NCBI RefSeq assembly: GCF_030936135.1
Contig: NC_082594.1
Location: forward strand, 130,734,668 to 130,798,667
Origin: Gavia stellata
Taxonomy: Eukaryota > Chordata > Aves > Gaviiformes > Gaviidae
DNA length: 64,000 nucleotides
Direction: 5' to 3'
The position numbers and the translations under genes are program-made. A model generated the notes under the pieces. The model ran no database searches and was not told the DNA's origin. It worked only from the letters and a program-made list of their open reading frames with translations. This document shows, in pieces, positions 11,180-24,421 of the stretch (positions within the stretch are counted from its first letter, which is position 1; each line of letters starts with the position of its first letter).

Positions 11180-14100
11180 CTCTGCAGGTTGATCTGAATT
11201 CTTGTTCCTTTAGCTCTCAGGAGCAGCAAGGAGAGCACTTGGGGCAGAGGGGTGCCCAGTGGTGTCACACAGCTGCTGTCATCCTTAGGGCCTTAGAAGC
11301 CTCACAAACAATTTCCTGAGCGTTGGTACAGATGACTGGCTTGTTCTCTTAACCAAATTGCCTTTGTGGGGCCAACTGGAGTAAAGAACGGACACTCTTG
11401 TTTGTCACTGTAGCCCCTTCGGCAGAGGGAAGAGAGGGCTGGAGGAGGAATGATACAAGAGGCTGCCAGCAGCTATCTTCCCAAGCTGACCTGCACTCCT
11501 ACGGAGATGTAGCCACGTTTCAGGCAGGGCGTGCCAGAATGTGCAGAAGGTCGTGGTGGTTCCCGTGTTCTGCGTTTTATCACAATACTTTGGGCTTGAC
11601 TTGCAGGTTTGCCATGCGGATGGAGTTGTGAATGTTCAATGATGCTTGAAATAGGGGTGGGTTTCTCAGGCTTGTTGCGAAGCACGAGCTTCTCTTTAAC
11701 TGTCAGCATGGGCCGCAGGGAGGGAGGTGGTACTTGCTTTTGTCTGAGTAGCACCAGCAGAGAAGCATCAGGCTGAGGATAGTCCTCATCTTCCATTCAG
11801 CCACCCTGCAGCCTTGCCGTATGTTCTTGGTCTGTCTAAAATGGCAGAATCCGATATTAGCTACACAGGCTTGACTGCAGCTTCCTTTTTCTTCCCATAA
11901 GGAAAGGTTGCCAGGAAGTTTGAGGTGCAAAAACCCCCCTAAATCCTTACTGCTGAGTGCAGCAAGACTGAGCTGCCCCCATCAGGGACTCTTGGTGGGG
12001 CTGTGGTGCTCTCTCTTGCCCAGCGTGGTTATAAACTTGCTGTGCGGATGGAGCCGCCTGGGTTTCTGTACCCAGAGGAGTATGGATGTTTAACCTGACA
12101 GCTTTTTTGCAACACCTGCTCTGTCCCCCTCCCTGCAAATGCAAGGGTTGCTGTCGGAGTCCAAGTGCTGCACTTCCAGTTCTCTGACCAGTGAACCCAA
12201 AATTTGTTGTAATAATATCTGGGGTGCGCAGGATGTGCTTTTTCCAGAGCTCTGCTTGGAGGGCAGGTGGTAACACGCAGCGACAGCACTGCTGCCAGCA
12301 CCATCCATTCCCTCCCTTCTCGAGTCCTGGCCCCAGCAGGAGGAGCAGAGGGCTGAGGCACGGCTGCACGGAGTCCTGCTGTAGTGCCACCTGGAAGCTG
12401 CATGAAGAGCTGCCGTGGTAGATCTGTTAGGAAGTGATGTGCTTGTTTGATGGTCACATCATTTGCTGCTGGGTGAGCTAGGGGGCAAGTGGGGCAGCGC
12501 TTTGGGGCCGGGACTGGGGCAGGTAGCAGGAGAAGGAGGGGAGAAAATGTCCTGATGGAGTCCTCACCATGGGCCTTGCATGAACAGTGCCTTGCTCTAG
12601 CAAGTGCCTGGAAAAGTTCGGGTCGAGCCCCCTGTGTGCCTTCAGGGCGGGTTGCAAGGCTTTGCATGGGAAGGTGCTCGCAGGACAGCAGTGCTGGGAT
12701 AGGCAGGATAAAGCCCTGGGTGCTGGGAGCGTGTGGGATTTGAACACAGCCTGCTAGTGAGCACCAACACTCACGAAGTGCTAAACCAAAAGAAGCCTCT
12801 CCTTGAGGCAAGGCCTGCCTTGCTCCTCTGGGACCTGGAGGGAGATGATGTAGGTATTGCCTAAGGTGGGAGGCTGTGCTGGGCTGGTTAAAGGTGCTTG
12901 AAGTGGCGATACTGCCCTGCTGCTGCCTGAGGCTCAACAGTTAGAGCATCTGCCTCCTGTAGGAACTTCACCAGCTTTCAGTCTTTTAACTGCCTACTTT
13001 CTCCGTTGTCCATGCTGCAGTCACACCTTGCAGCTGCAACTGCACCATGTAAAGCACTCCAGAGCCCACTGAATGTTTTTGTATGAAGTGGGCACATCTG
13101 GCCAGAGACTCCAGCGTGGTTTCTTACAAGAATTGGCAAATGCTGCCTCCCTCAGTCCCCTTGAGCCAGAGAGATGGGGAGAAGAGGGACTCTAGTTCAA
13201 AAACCTTTTGATCTTGGGAGGTCGTCAGAACCGGTGTAGGTATTCTGGGGGGAGTGACGCTTGGGGGATCTGGTGTTGATTCCTGCTGTTTGTGAGCCTA
13301 ACCTGAAGTCCTCTCCGCTCACTGTGCTGCCTTCACACACCCTGCTCAGTCAGGTGCAGATGGGCTCTTGCCTTGCAGGACTCCCTGACTCTGGGATTCC
13401 GTGTGGAGAAAGAAGAGCAGCTTTTCCTCTTGTACAAGTGTGTTCTGCTCTTGGGGTATTTTGCTGTCTGCAGAGTAAAGGATAGAGAACAAGGCGTTGG
13501 GGTAGTGGGAATATCATTTTTGTGCCAGACTGAAGGAGGGCTTCTATGCCCTAAACTTTGTCTGGTTTTGGATAAACATTTTAATAAAAGATCCTCCTTC
13601 TCCCCATGTCTTCCATAGTCTGTAGTCCCAGACCTTGTTCCGAGCTTGTATTTGTTTCTAGCCAGGAAGCTGGTTATCTTTAAATAGGAATGTGAGAAAA
13701 ACCTAATGTTGAACAGCAGTTGGAAGGCTTGACGTAGGAGGTAGAAGAGCAACATATGGGCTGGCTGAGCTAAGCAGATATGTGAATGGCAAGGTGGTAG
13801 CAGCAGTGAGGAGAGAGAGAGGTTGGAGAAGGGTGGAGAACAGCACAGAACCAGCAGAAAAAGGTGAGAGAATTAAGGGCTTGAGGTGCCTTTCCTTGTA
13901 CAAGAGATGGGAGGAAGGGTTGGAATCGTCTCCCTGCTGCTTCTGTGCCTCCAGCTTGATGCATCAATTTTTTAAATTTCCTCTTAGCTTTGCCCTGCCT
14001 GCTGGTTTCTGTTCGTACGTCAATTCTCCCACCTAGCAGCTGCAGGGCCCAGCCCGCCTCGACGGCTCTGGCTGGGCACCCGGGCAGCTCTGCGTCTCCC

Positions 14101-16640
14101 AGCTGTCCCAGAGCAGCCCTCCGCACCTGAAATGCTGCTTGTGCCTTTAGTCCTGCTGCCTTTCTCCAGGTGCCTGCGCTCGGGGAAGGAGGAACGGGCT
14201 CCCTGGGTAGGTGGGGGACCTGAGTTCCCTGACTGGCAGGTTCTCACTTTGTTGTCATCGTTTCACCTTTCTCTGTTCACTGAGCGAAACAGTGTTAGAC
14301 AGAGGTGTAGGGAGACAAGCGGAGCAGCTGGTGTGAATTGTGTTAGGAGGTGGGGGCCCTTCTGCTGCCCGTGGGCCGGTAGCGGGGTCCCTGCTTCCCC
14401 CATCACCTGCTCATCCCTCCTATGCTGAGCACAAACTGCTTTGACTCTTGTAAGGGAAGCACACAGTTCAGTTTTCTGGTGAGTCCCCTCCTCAGTGAGT
14501 CCGAGTGGCTCGCTGCAGCGGCTGAGGAGCTCGCAGGCAGCAGGAGCTGGCCGGGCTGGCAACGGCAGCTGCCGGAGTTACTCTCTGTACGTTGAGGAAG
14601 CTGTACCTGCCCAGGAACACCTGCCCTACGCTTTCTGCAGTTGGTCATTAAATACTCAGCCTCACATTTGCCAAGTTGTGAGATATGTTTGCTCTTTTTA
14701 TAAGCAGAAGAGCTACTAACACTCAGCGTCGTACAATTTTGGTGTTACACCTCCCGCAACACCTTCCCCATTCCTACACCAGCTTAGGGCTCTAACGTTT
14801 TCCCAGATAAAAGCCAGTGCAGTGCTGTGGTTGCGTCAAGTGATTGTGGGTGCTGCACAGCCAGAAAGCTGCCACTGAGCAGGCTCTGCTCTACCTCCCC
14901 CAGTAGCAAGGTGACCTGTCTCTTGCCTCTGCTGTGCTCTTCTTTCCACAGCTCCTGGGCACCTGAATGTGTCTCCCCTCTCCCACCGCTGTGTTGACCT
15001 AAGCCATGGAGAGGCGGTGGATGTGACCATATCCTCCCCGTTTTCTCAGGAAACGTAGGTAAAAAGTTGTTGTTCTGCCTGGTACAACTCAAGGGAGACA
15101 GAAATAGCTTTTGTATAAAAATAATAATAATAATAATAATAAAAAATTTAAAAATACCCAAACCTCACAGTTTAGGGAAGCTATTAGGACCATGTGAGCT
15201 GACAGTGTTACAACTACCACCAAAGCCTCTGGGACAGTAGAAGAGCGGCCAAGGCAGGAGGAGCATGCTGCGCTTTGAAATGTGAAGGCACAGTTTTAGG
15301 AGAAATGGGAACTTGCCCACAGCTAAACGTAGATGTTGTGCCTTTTAAAACAGCAGCATCTACACAGAGCAAAAGGGTCTTTGGTGGGAGGGTGGAAGTT
15401 AGCAATGACAGCAACGGGGAGATACTGAGTTTACCCAGTACGTTAACAGGGTGTATTTAAGACTGGGGTGCGCTGTCACTCAGTATGCTCTCGCTCAAGA
15501 TGGGGGAAGAAACACTTTGAGCCAGTTTCATGTGTGCTTTTTTAGGTGGTTTGCCTCACGTGCACATACATGTGGCCGCACCAAGCGTTTGTACAAGCCC
15601 AGCAGCCCCAAGGGCCCCCAGCAGCTTTCTGCCTGGAGGGCTGCCAAGCGGGACCTCGCTGCCCCAGGGGAGCTGCTGGAGCCTCGGTGGGAACTGCCGG
15701 CAGCCCTTCCCCAGCTCCCGCATGTCAGCACTGCCCCTGCATCTGTTGTGGTTAGCCAGTGGCGAGGGCATCAGCCCTCCTTGAAGGTATTCGACTGCCT
15801 CGTGTCCCATTTCCCCTCCATGATCGGAAAGAGCAGGTTGCTACAGTGGGAAACTCCACCTTGCTGCAGTGTGCTGGCAACCCGCTGACCCTGAAATTGG
15901 GGCTGTTGCTCTTGTTAACGGCACCAAGTGCTGCCCTAGCGCTAACTGCCAGCGCTCAGGCCCGAGCTGCCCTCTCAAGTGGGCTGAGGGTAGGTCACTG
16001 TGACTGCTCAGAGACCGCCCTTAGTCGTGCACACATCTTCCTGGTGTTCTACTGAACCACAGCCATCTCTGAATGCAGCCTCTTCATTAAACTATAGATA
16101 CTGGCTGTTGCTGACATAACAAAATAGAAGCTCACCTGTCTTAATACTAAACTTTAATTAAAAAAAAATAATCTTCCATAAAGGCATCTTCAGTGTCCAT
16201 GAGAAGTTTAAGGTTCAGAGGCAAGGCTTCCTCGAGCCCCCACAAGGAGTTGTTTCCTAGCAATTCTGTCAGCCCCTCCTGTATTACTCAGCCTCCCAAA
16301 AAGCCTTTACTGACCCTGCGGCGTCTCTGTACCAGCCTCATCCAAGCCCCATCCTTTAGATTTGAACTGTGACAAAAGAACTATCTTTGAGCACTTCACA
16401 ACCAACATGGCAGTGTGTGACAAGAAGCGTTTTATAAAGCTGAAGTTGTATCTGAACACAGTGATCACTGTCACCTGGGCAGGGACAGCGTCTGCCATGC
16501 ATTATTGAGATACTTCATTATCGGTATGTGTTTCTTCTGGATTATGTAGCTTTATAGATCCAAATAAAGTGGTGCATAACTGTGGTATGTGCAGAGAATA
16601 TACATCAGTAGAGAACTCCATAAATTTCCAGTCTCAAAAC
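11180..16640. other. Intergenic region between SIDT1 and USF3 tails
   Basis: No coding exon with splice signals and a recognisable protein was found on either strand. The open frames here are short, with no family motifs. An AATAAA at 13583-13588 (+) could be a very distal SIDT1 signal. A short (ATA)n run lies at 15120-15142. The region is moderately GC-rich near 12-16 kb. Confidence 0.5.
15120..15142. repeat. (ATA)n microsatellite
   Basis: About seven uninterrupted ATA/AAT trinucleotide units followed by an A-rich stretch. Confidence 0.9.
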
Positions 16641-18987
16641 AAAGCTTTTATTTTTACCTCTCTTGAAGAGTGAAATGCATGGCTTTCCATGGGGAAAGAA
16701 GCTGTTCCAACAAGAATAGAGTATTCAAAGAGCTTTTTTCTGTTTTTTTTTTTAATAAAATACTATATCATGTTCATATCTATACAAATAATTATTACAG
16801 CTATTAAACAAACTATTACATTTAACAATAGAAATCTCAGAACTCTGAACAAGATCATGGTTTGGGATATTTACACCTGAATGCAACACATTGTAAAAAG
16901 ATGTCAAAATAAACAGAACAAGATCTTATTTACAATTGGAAGATGATGTTCCTGTTCATTCATTATAGATTTCTACCGCAGAGTTCCTTTTTTCCATTAC
17001 AAAATAGTAAGGACTTTCCACTGGGGCTGTATCCAAGTAATTTACAGCTGTATAAAACAGAAGCACAGCAGAAAACTCTGGACTGAATATAAATAATTTA
17101 CATCGTGGAGGGCAACAGCATCTTTGATTAATCTCCTGTGGCAAAATCTGTATTTGCTTCCCTTCTCACAGTGAGCGGGCAGGAACAGGGCTACAACCCA
17201 CTGCGAGCTTGGTTGTTTCACATTTGTGATTGCCAAAACAGCAGCGCATATTGCAAACTTGGAACCTACTTGTAAAAATACTTTTGGTGAGGCAGAAAGA
17301 AATGCTTTTTTTTTTTTTTTTTTAAATTTCTCTCACAAAAATGGGTATCAGCAAATAGTAAATGGCTTCGGTGTAACTAAGCAGTTCTTGCTCGCAGAGA
17401 GAAGATGGTTTTGTAGCGTCACAACCAAAAACCTCTGCTAAATCTTTTGCCGTTTCACAGAATAACTTGCTCTCAGTACAACTAGTGGGCGTAAAGTGTT
17501 GGTGCTCTGAGGTTTGAGATTTACTCTAAGGATCGCAGAGGCAGTAGGAGGTTGAAAAACATCCTCACACACAAACCTGTGGCTGCACTGGCACTCCTGT
17601 CCGTGCGGCTGCTACCCGTGCTGGATCAGTGGCAGCGGGAGGAGGGAACAGCGGTAGTAGATAACTTGGGTGATGATAAAGAACGGAGCTCCTTACATCA
17701 CTGTATCAGAAAACAACACAAATTTGACCGATTTGTTATAAATAGATTCAATGCTACTCTGGCTTTCCAGTCAAAGTGAGCTCATTAACAAAGTGATGAG
17801 CATGAAACTTATTTGGGGACTAGCACCAGATCACAGCTCTTAGCACAGCTGCCTACACTCAGTCACCCAGAAACAGGGAGGGGTTTGTGAGCAAGTCCTT
17901 GAGCCAGGACTGCACAAGTCCCTCGGAATAAGGTGAAAAGACAACAGGAGCTCAAAAATAATGAAATGAGCCCTTTTTGCCAGCAATGCCCTCTGCAGTT
18001 GCCCTGCCACATGATTTGTTTCCTGCAACAGCACTACAGTCACCAACCACAGCAGCAGCAGCGCGGCCTTAAAGTGCAGTAGGAAATCTGTGCAAAATTT
18101 AGGAGGCTCTGTAATAGCTCAGCAGATTTTATTTTTCCAGAGAGGTGCTCTTCCACCTGGGCAGCAGCATAGTGACTGGAGCTGGGAGCAGGAGCTAGAA
18201 AACACATTCCAGTAAGGCTCAGACACTGGCTCAAATCACTTCAGTTCTGCGTTTCCTTAGCTGCTCTTAAATGAGGTCCTTTCCCTCAATGAGAAGTATA
18301 TAAATGTTAATACATTACTATTTTATTGCCCGCTTTCAACTTAGTCTGGCTCTGCTCTTATTCCCCTAGGCTTCTTGAGGGATTAAGCAAGGACTACACT
18401 GACACACACGCAATCCAACCCTATACCAGTTGCTATTGTTTGTGGAAGTCATTTGGGCCAAGTTAAAAGCCACAGATACACGACACTTGTCAGCTCTGGC
18501 AGTCCCACCCTCGAGGTAGTGCTGAACCTTTCCCTTCCGCTGCTTATTTTGCTAAATCAGGCAGTACTGGGTATTTTTCCTTCCTTCAAAACCAAAACAA
18601 ACCCCCTGCTTGGTGTAAGTAACCTTCAAAAAAGTATTATGGAAGAGAAAATGTCATTCCGGGGCTAACAAATTGCAATTAAAACCATAAAATCTTTTCC
18701 AAATATATCTTGAAAAACAAAGGAACTGTTAATTGCCACGTAATTCTTAGGAGAAAAAGATAACCCAAAGTGTTGGTGTCACAGATGTTTGCTGAAGAAA
18801 ATGTATTCTTGTCAAATTGTTATTATTATAACAAGTAAACCAGAATTATTTCTTCTGCAAAACTTACAGAAGCTCTTTTTCCAATCTTTCTCCACCCCCT
18901 CCCCCCCCATCATGTATTGCGGTAAGGTGAGCCTTCCTTAAAGTCTTCTTATCAACCTGATACCTAAACACAACAGCTTCAATGGTA

Positions 18988-19026
18988 GGGGAAAGGAAAA
19001 AGTAAAAGAAAAAAGAAAAGAAAGAA
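18988..19026 (+). repeat. Purine-rich (AAAAG-type) simple sequence
   Basis: About 40 bases that are almost entirely A and G, shortly after a C-run at 18894-18909. It is probably simple-sequence drift. Confidence 0.6.
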
Positions 19027-20177
19027 CAGTTTCCACTCAATGGCAAAGACGTTGGAATTGCTCCTCTTCCCGAGAGCAGAGCCCAAAGCCCTGGGAAAGG
19101 GCCAGCAGTCGGAAGCTGAAACGCCGACCTGTCTGTCACAGACTGACCTCCAAAACTGAACGCAAGAAGCTGAGCCGTGGCCTGGTCGATGTGGAACGGC
19201 AGGGGTGATTAGTTTACGGTGAAGAGGAAAACCAAAACAACTTCATAATTAAAAACTAACAAAAACTACTTAACATCTAATTTCCTCTCTTTCGATGTGG
19301 AATGTCCAGGCCATCCACTGTTCTTCCTAAAGGTATATGAGCACAAAGAACATGTGAGAACCTGAAATCTGTGGCAAGCCCACAAGTTGCTCTTAAGTCA
19401 GGGGACCTGGCCGGATTCAGCATTCAAAGACCACCTTGGACAGTCAGACCAAAAGACTGCACAACAGAGCCCATTTTTCTTTAATTAAATTGATCTAAAA
19501 GCCAGTCAGCAGTATAAATAACAGAATTTGGACAAATGTGTTTATACGAAGCTCTCACAGCTAAGTCTGCCTACCTTTCTTTTCATAGCAGTCTTCCTGA
19601 TCCCTCACCAACGCCACAGGATCATTTAGCATCACTTATGGCACGTAAAAAGACTCACACCGGTCTGTGGTTGAACTTCAACAGAAATTGCCATGTTCAA
19701 GGAGGGCAGTGAAATGGGATTTCTCCATCCTGGTCTCGGCAGGTTTCAGAAAAAGTCCTGAGAAGGACAACAAAGTGACGTGGTGATTATGCAGGAATCA
19801 CCATGCCCTGTCACAACAACGCGGGGTACAATCCTCTAGAGAAGATGGAGGGTCAGTCACATGGTAATTACTTTTGAGCCACACACCGCAAAACTCTCCA
19901 GTTCCTGCAAAATCACAATAGTCTTTTTATCACTAAAATGCCTGTGCAGTGATCACAGGTATCCTGTGACCAAGGTCGCTATTTTTGGTCACCTTTGTAA
20001 ACAGAAAAGGGGCACATGAAAGTTACTGACACAGCTACTGCCTCTTCAGAAAACGATGTACAACATTAAAGAAAAAAACCAACAAAATCACAGCCAACAT
20101 ATTCTATTGTGAATACTCAGGGTCGCATTTAACCTCGATATAACACCAGTGAAATTAATAGTGAAATAAATATAGAG

Positions 20178-20230
20178 AAGAGACGAGAAGGAGACGAGAA
20201 GGAGACGAAAGCAGACGAGAAGGAGAAGAG
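20178..20230. repeat. Short tandem repeat of GACGAGAAGGA units at CR1 3' tail
   Basis: Three to four imperfect 11-bp units (GACGAGAAGGA, with one GACGAAAGCA variant) directly abut the CR1 3' end. It probably arose by expansion of the element's own pyrimidine-rich tail on the other strand. Confidence 0.75.
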
Positions 20231-21812
20231 CATTTCAGATGGAAGGTACCTACAACAATCATCTAGTCCAACTGCCTGACCAATTCAGGGCTGACCAAGT
20301 TAAAGCATTGTTATTAAGGGCATTATCCAAATGCCTCTTAAACACCGACAGGTTTGGGACATCGACCACCTCTCTAGGAAGCCTGTTCCAGTGTTCGACC
20401 ACCCTCTCGGTAAAGAAATCCTTCCCCACGTCAAGTCTGAACCTCCCCTGGTGCAGCTTTGAACCATTCCCACATCTCCTGTCACTGGATACCAGGGAGA
20501 AGAGACCAGCACCTCCCTCGGGAGAAGAGACCAGCACCTCCCTCTCCACGTCCCCTCCTCAGGAAGCTGCAGAGAGCAATGAGGTCACCCCTCAGCCTCC
20601 TTTTCTCCAAACTGGATGAGCCCAAGGTCCTTAGCCACTCCTCTAGCTAGACACGCCTTCCAGCCCTTTCACCAGCTTTGTTGCCCTCCTCTGGAGGCAT
20701 TCAAGGACCTTCACATCCTTCTTAAATCGTGGGGCCCAGAACGCACACAGCGCTCCAGGTGAGGCCGCGCCAACGCCGAATACAGCGGGACCATCCCCTT
20801 TCTTGACTGGCTGGTTGTGCTGGGTTTGATGTACCCCAGGATGCGGTTTACCCTCTGGGCTGCCAGGGTACGCTGCTGGCTCCTATTGAGCCTGCTGTCG
20901 ACCAGCACCCCCAGACCCTTTCTGCGGGGCTGCTCTCCAGCCCTCCTCTCCCAATTTATATTTGTGCCCAGCGTTACTCCGTCCCAGGTGCAGAATCCGG
21001 CATTTGGACTTGTTAAATTTCATCCCATAATCATTGCCCAATGCTCCAATCTATCTAGATCCCTCTGCAGGGCATCTTGTCCCTCAAGAGAGTCAACAGC
21101 ACCTCCCAGTTTGGTATCGTCAGCAAACTTGCTAATGGGGCATTCAACTCCTGCATCCGGATCGTTGATAACTACATTGAGCAGAACTGGCCCCAGGATT
21201 GAGCCCTGAGGAACACCGCCGGTGGTGACCGGTCACCAGCCAGATGTAGCCCCATTCACTACAACCCTTTGAGCTCTGCCCTTCAAACAGTTCTTCACCC
21301 AGCACGCTGCCTACCTGCTCATCCCACAGCTGGACAACTTGTCCAGAAGGATGCTGTGAGGGACAGTACCAAAAGCCTTACTAAGACCCAGAGAAACTAC
21401 ATCCACTGCCTTCCTTTCATCCACCAGGCAGATGACCTTATCATAGAAGGAGATCAAATTAGTTGGACAGGACTTCCCCTTTGTGAACCCACGTTGCCTG
21501 TGCCTGATGATTGCATTATTCTTTAAATGCCTTCCAATAGTGCCCAGTATGATCTCCTCCATGATTTTTCCAGGAACTGAGGTTAGACTAACAGGTCTGT
21601 AGTTCCCTGGGTCTTCCCTCACACCCTTCTTGTAAACTGGAATAACATTGGCTCGTTTTCAGTCAGCGGGGACCTCCCCAGACTCCCAAGACCTTTGGTT
21701 GATGATCGAGAGGGGTCCTGCTGTAACATCCGCCAGCTCCTTCAGTACTCTGGGGTGAATCCCATCAGGCCCCATGGACTTGTGAACACTGAACTGTTGC
21801 AACTGGTCTGTG
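20178..21812 (-). mobile_element. CR1 LINE, about 1.6 kb, 5'-truncated, inactive
   Basis: Read on the - strand, the element runs from reverse-transcriptase motifs near 21.6 kb (NYRPVSLTSVPGKIMEEII) down to its 3' end near 20230. In the second RT motif the normal LDLSKAFDTV reads LGLSKAFGTV, so both conserved Asp positions are lost. Many frame breaks follow. The 3' tail is an irregular repeat instead of the usual octamer. It sits inside the presumed USF3 3' UTR in the same orientation as USF3. Confidence 0.9.
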
Positions 21813-23519
21813 TAAGTTTACAAGCTCACTCTGGTTTTCAAAGACTCCATGAATTAGTGTAGTTTCCCCAGCAGAGGAAACTAATGTGGTACTATGTGAA
21901 CCTCTGGAATGATAAGCAGGATTAACATCTTTATATAAAGTCCTGGAAGCCAGGGCTTAATTTTTCACTACTTTGTCTTGGAAGCCAAATACACCATTGC
22001 ACACTCAATGCCATTTAAAGAGAGCAAGAATGGCTGTTTTGCTTCCCGCCTAAAGGTCTAGACGAGTATGTAACGCACAGCGCAGCTGCTGATTCAATAC
22101 CCCTGTCTTTATCATCCACAACCCACAGAGCCACTCATCGTTTCGGAGTTCATTTCACCACCTGAGGCAGATCCTTCGGGATCTACTGAGTGAGGGCAAT
22201 CAGTTTGATCAAGAGTCTCATCAGGTAACACCCAGACCTGCAGTGCGCTTAGTTGGAGTTGAGGACTGACCGTCATTCCTAACCCTCCTGCTCTGCACAG
22301 GCCAGTTGCTGCCATTCGGTTGGTAACTACACTTTGGCAGCCCATTTCACAGTCAAACTCAGACAAGCTGCCTTGCTTTGAAGTGAAACAAATTCAATCT
22401 ATTATTTTTAAGAAACACAGAGAACTGATGCGCCACTTAGATTTAGTGTCCTAAGATAAGGTCCATCTGAATTAACAAGTGATTCCCAATTTGAATCAGA
22501 ACCATTTTATTTAGCTTTGTAGGAAACCATCAGACCGAGGTTACAAGAGCGGAGATGTTGTCAGGATGGACTACAGACAGAGCCCAATTCTTTTTTATGC
22601 TAAAGCCTCTTTACCTTCCTGGATCAGCATAAAAGGACTTAGCAAAAATGTGCCCTGGGCAGTCAAGCTATGGGAAAAACCTTCAGGTCCCTCTTTGTGG
22701 ATCCCATTCTTGGAGATGGAGGAACATCCTCCTTTCTACCTTTCAAAGAAAAAAAAATCTCTAAAAAATCCCAGGGAGCCTATTCCTCCCCACCCCGCTA
22801 CTAGCAGGGGCATTGGGGAAGAACCTGAGACAGGTCCCAGCAGCAGCAAGACGATGCACTGCTGGGCAACACGCAAGTCTTTCAGCCTTGCCCTGCCCAG
22901 AGAAGAGGCCCTGGAGCAGTTTTTGCCACTCCTCGGCTGGTAGGGTGAGGATTGCATATAAAGAAACCTGCAGTTACTCTGTTATTTGAAGAATCAAAAC
23001 CATACTGGTATTTCCCAGCACATAAAAATAAAAGACAAATATTTCTGCCATGTTTTAAGAAAAACCACACTGCAGAGCCATTAAATAAATAAAACTTACC
23101 TACTTCTTCCCTTTCCTTTAACAGAAACAGGACCGAAATTCATGAAAGTACTGGAGCTTCAGCCAGTGCACGCACATTCACTCCATCTCTCACGCACATA
23201 CAAACGCATCCCCCTTCCTCGTGGTGCTCAAATCACAACGTCTTCCTGGTATGCAGCGTTTTGGTCTTGACACATTCATGTTCATCCTTCAGCCACAATC
23301 ATACGGGTTTAGACAAAAGGTGCATTCAAGTGCAAAGTACTGATATTTACTCGGGCCCCAATCCTGTCAGCAACGTTAAGTAAGAACTGTGCCCACAGGG
23401 ATCCCCATGCATTTTGCGGGATGCCATGGGCTCAGTCCTCCTCCCATGTGCTGCCTGGTACAACAAAGGGCTGTCACTCACAGAAACCAGAAAGCTGGTG
23501 TTTAAGCATGGGCCAAAGA

Positions 23520-23538
23520 AAAGGGGCGGGGGGGGGGA
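23520..23538. repeat. G-rich run
   Basis: GGGGC followed by about eleven G; no further structure. Confidence 0.7.
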
Positions 23539-24421
23539 AGACATTAAGAAGGTGCTAAACAAGGTACGAAACCCACCCTGAGGTAATGTGCAGCATATGA
23601 ACTATGAAATGGCAACAAATACGACTGCTGTCTCTGCTGACTACACCAGAAGGAGTCGTAAGCTACATTAAAACGTTGACCACGTTCGGCAATAACTGAA
23701 GCTATTGATAAAACAGATCCAGACAAAATTCTTCTTAGAAACAGAAAGTCATGGGTTAAAGAGATCTGAATTTTCTAAACCAGTATTTTTAATTGCTGAC
23801 CATGGAAACACATAGTAATTTTTGCCAGGTAAAGTCAGCCATAAGTCAAGTGCATGTGACAAGCTTCAAACAGACAAAAGCTGCACAGCAAACGTCTTTA
23901 TCAATTAACGCTGGGTTGACACAGACTTGACTTGTGTTGAGGCTCCTGAAGATATTTTACAAAGGAAAAAGAGAAACCCAAGCCACTGCAAGTTCGTCTG
24001 TAGTTTCAGGTAAACGCATCAGAAACAAAACGAAACCTGTAGCATTTGTTTCCTGTCTCCCACACGGATGCTCTCACTCCTTTCTTTACATCCACGTGTT
24101 ACTGAGGGTGGCCCTTACCCTGGAACAATCGGAGATCAAACCTGATTGTTGGAAAATCAACAACCAATATTTGCACAGCTCTCAATGTTGCATCCTTACT
24201 GTTTACTAGTAAGTAAGCATTGCTATAGGCACTGGTGCTTTAAAGTTAGTAAGGTGGATGGAAATACAGTGTGTATATAAATACGAAAAGTACCCATATA
24301 CATACATTTAGGCAAATAAACAGTGATGCTATGAATGGTCTCTTCAGGGATGCCAGCAAGATCCACTTTTCTTCTTAAATATATAAACAACGCGTCAGAC
24401 TAGAAGTCAGTCTATCAGTTT

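Larger units (their letters stand above)
16647..24421 (-). other. USF3: USF3 3' UTR and downstream flank (extent uncertain)
   Basis: This lies directly downstream of the USF3 stop. It is AT-rich and free of coding exons. Antisense TTTATT hexamers (AATAAA on the - strand) occur at 22506-22511, 18322-18327, 18128-18133 and 16647-16652; any could end the transcript. A CR1 of about 1.6 kb is inserted inside. I infer a long 3' UTR, as large bHLH genes of this kind often have, but the true end cannot be fixed from sequence alone. Confidence 0.4.

Noticed and set aside
11590-12100. GCGGATGGAG occurs twice about 430 bases apart
   Set aside because: Flanking similarity is too weak to claim a duplication.
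12029-12937. - strand open frame of 302 codons between SIDT1 and USF3
   Set aside because: Low-complexity, GC-rich composition, no conserved motif and no clear splice sites. A noncoding origin is more likely, though transcript data could revive it.
12925-12990. tRNA-like text (GTTAGAGCATCTGCCTCC)
   Set aside because: It resembles a D-arm and anticodon region, but no B box (GGTTCGAATCC) and no acceptor-stem pairing follow.
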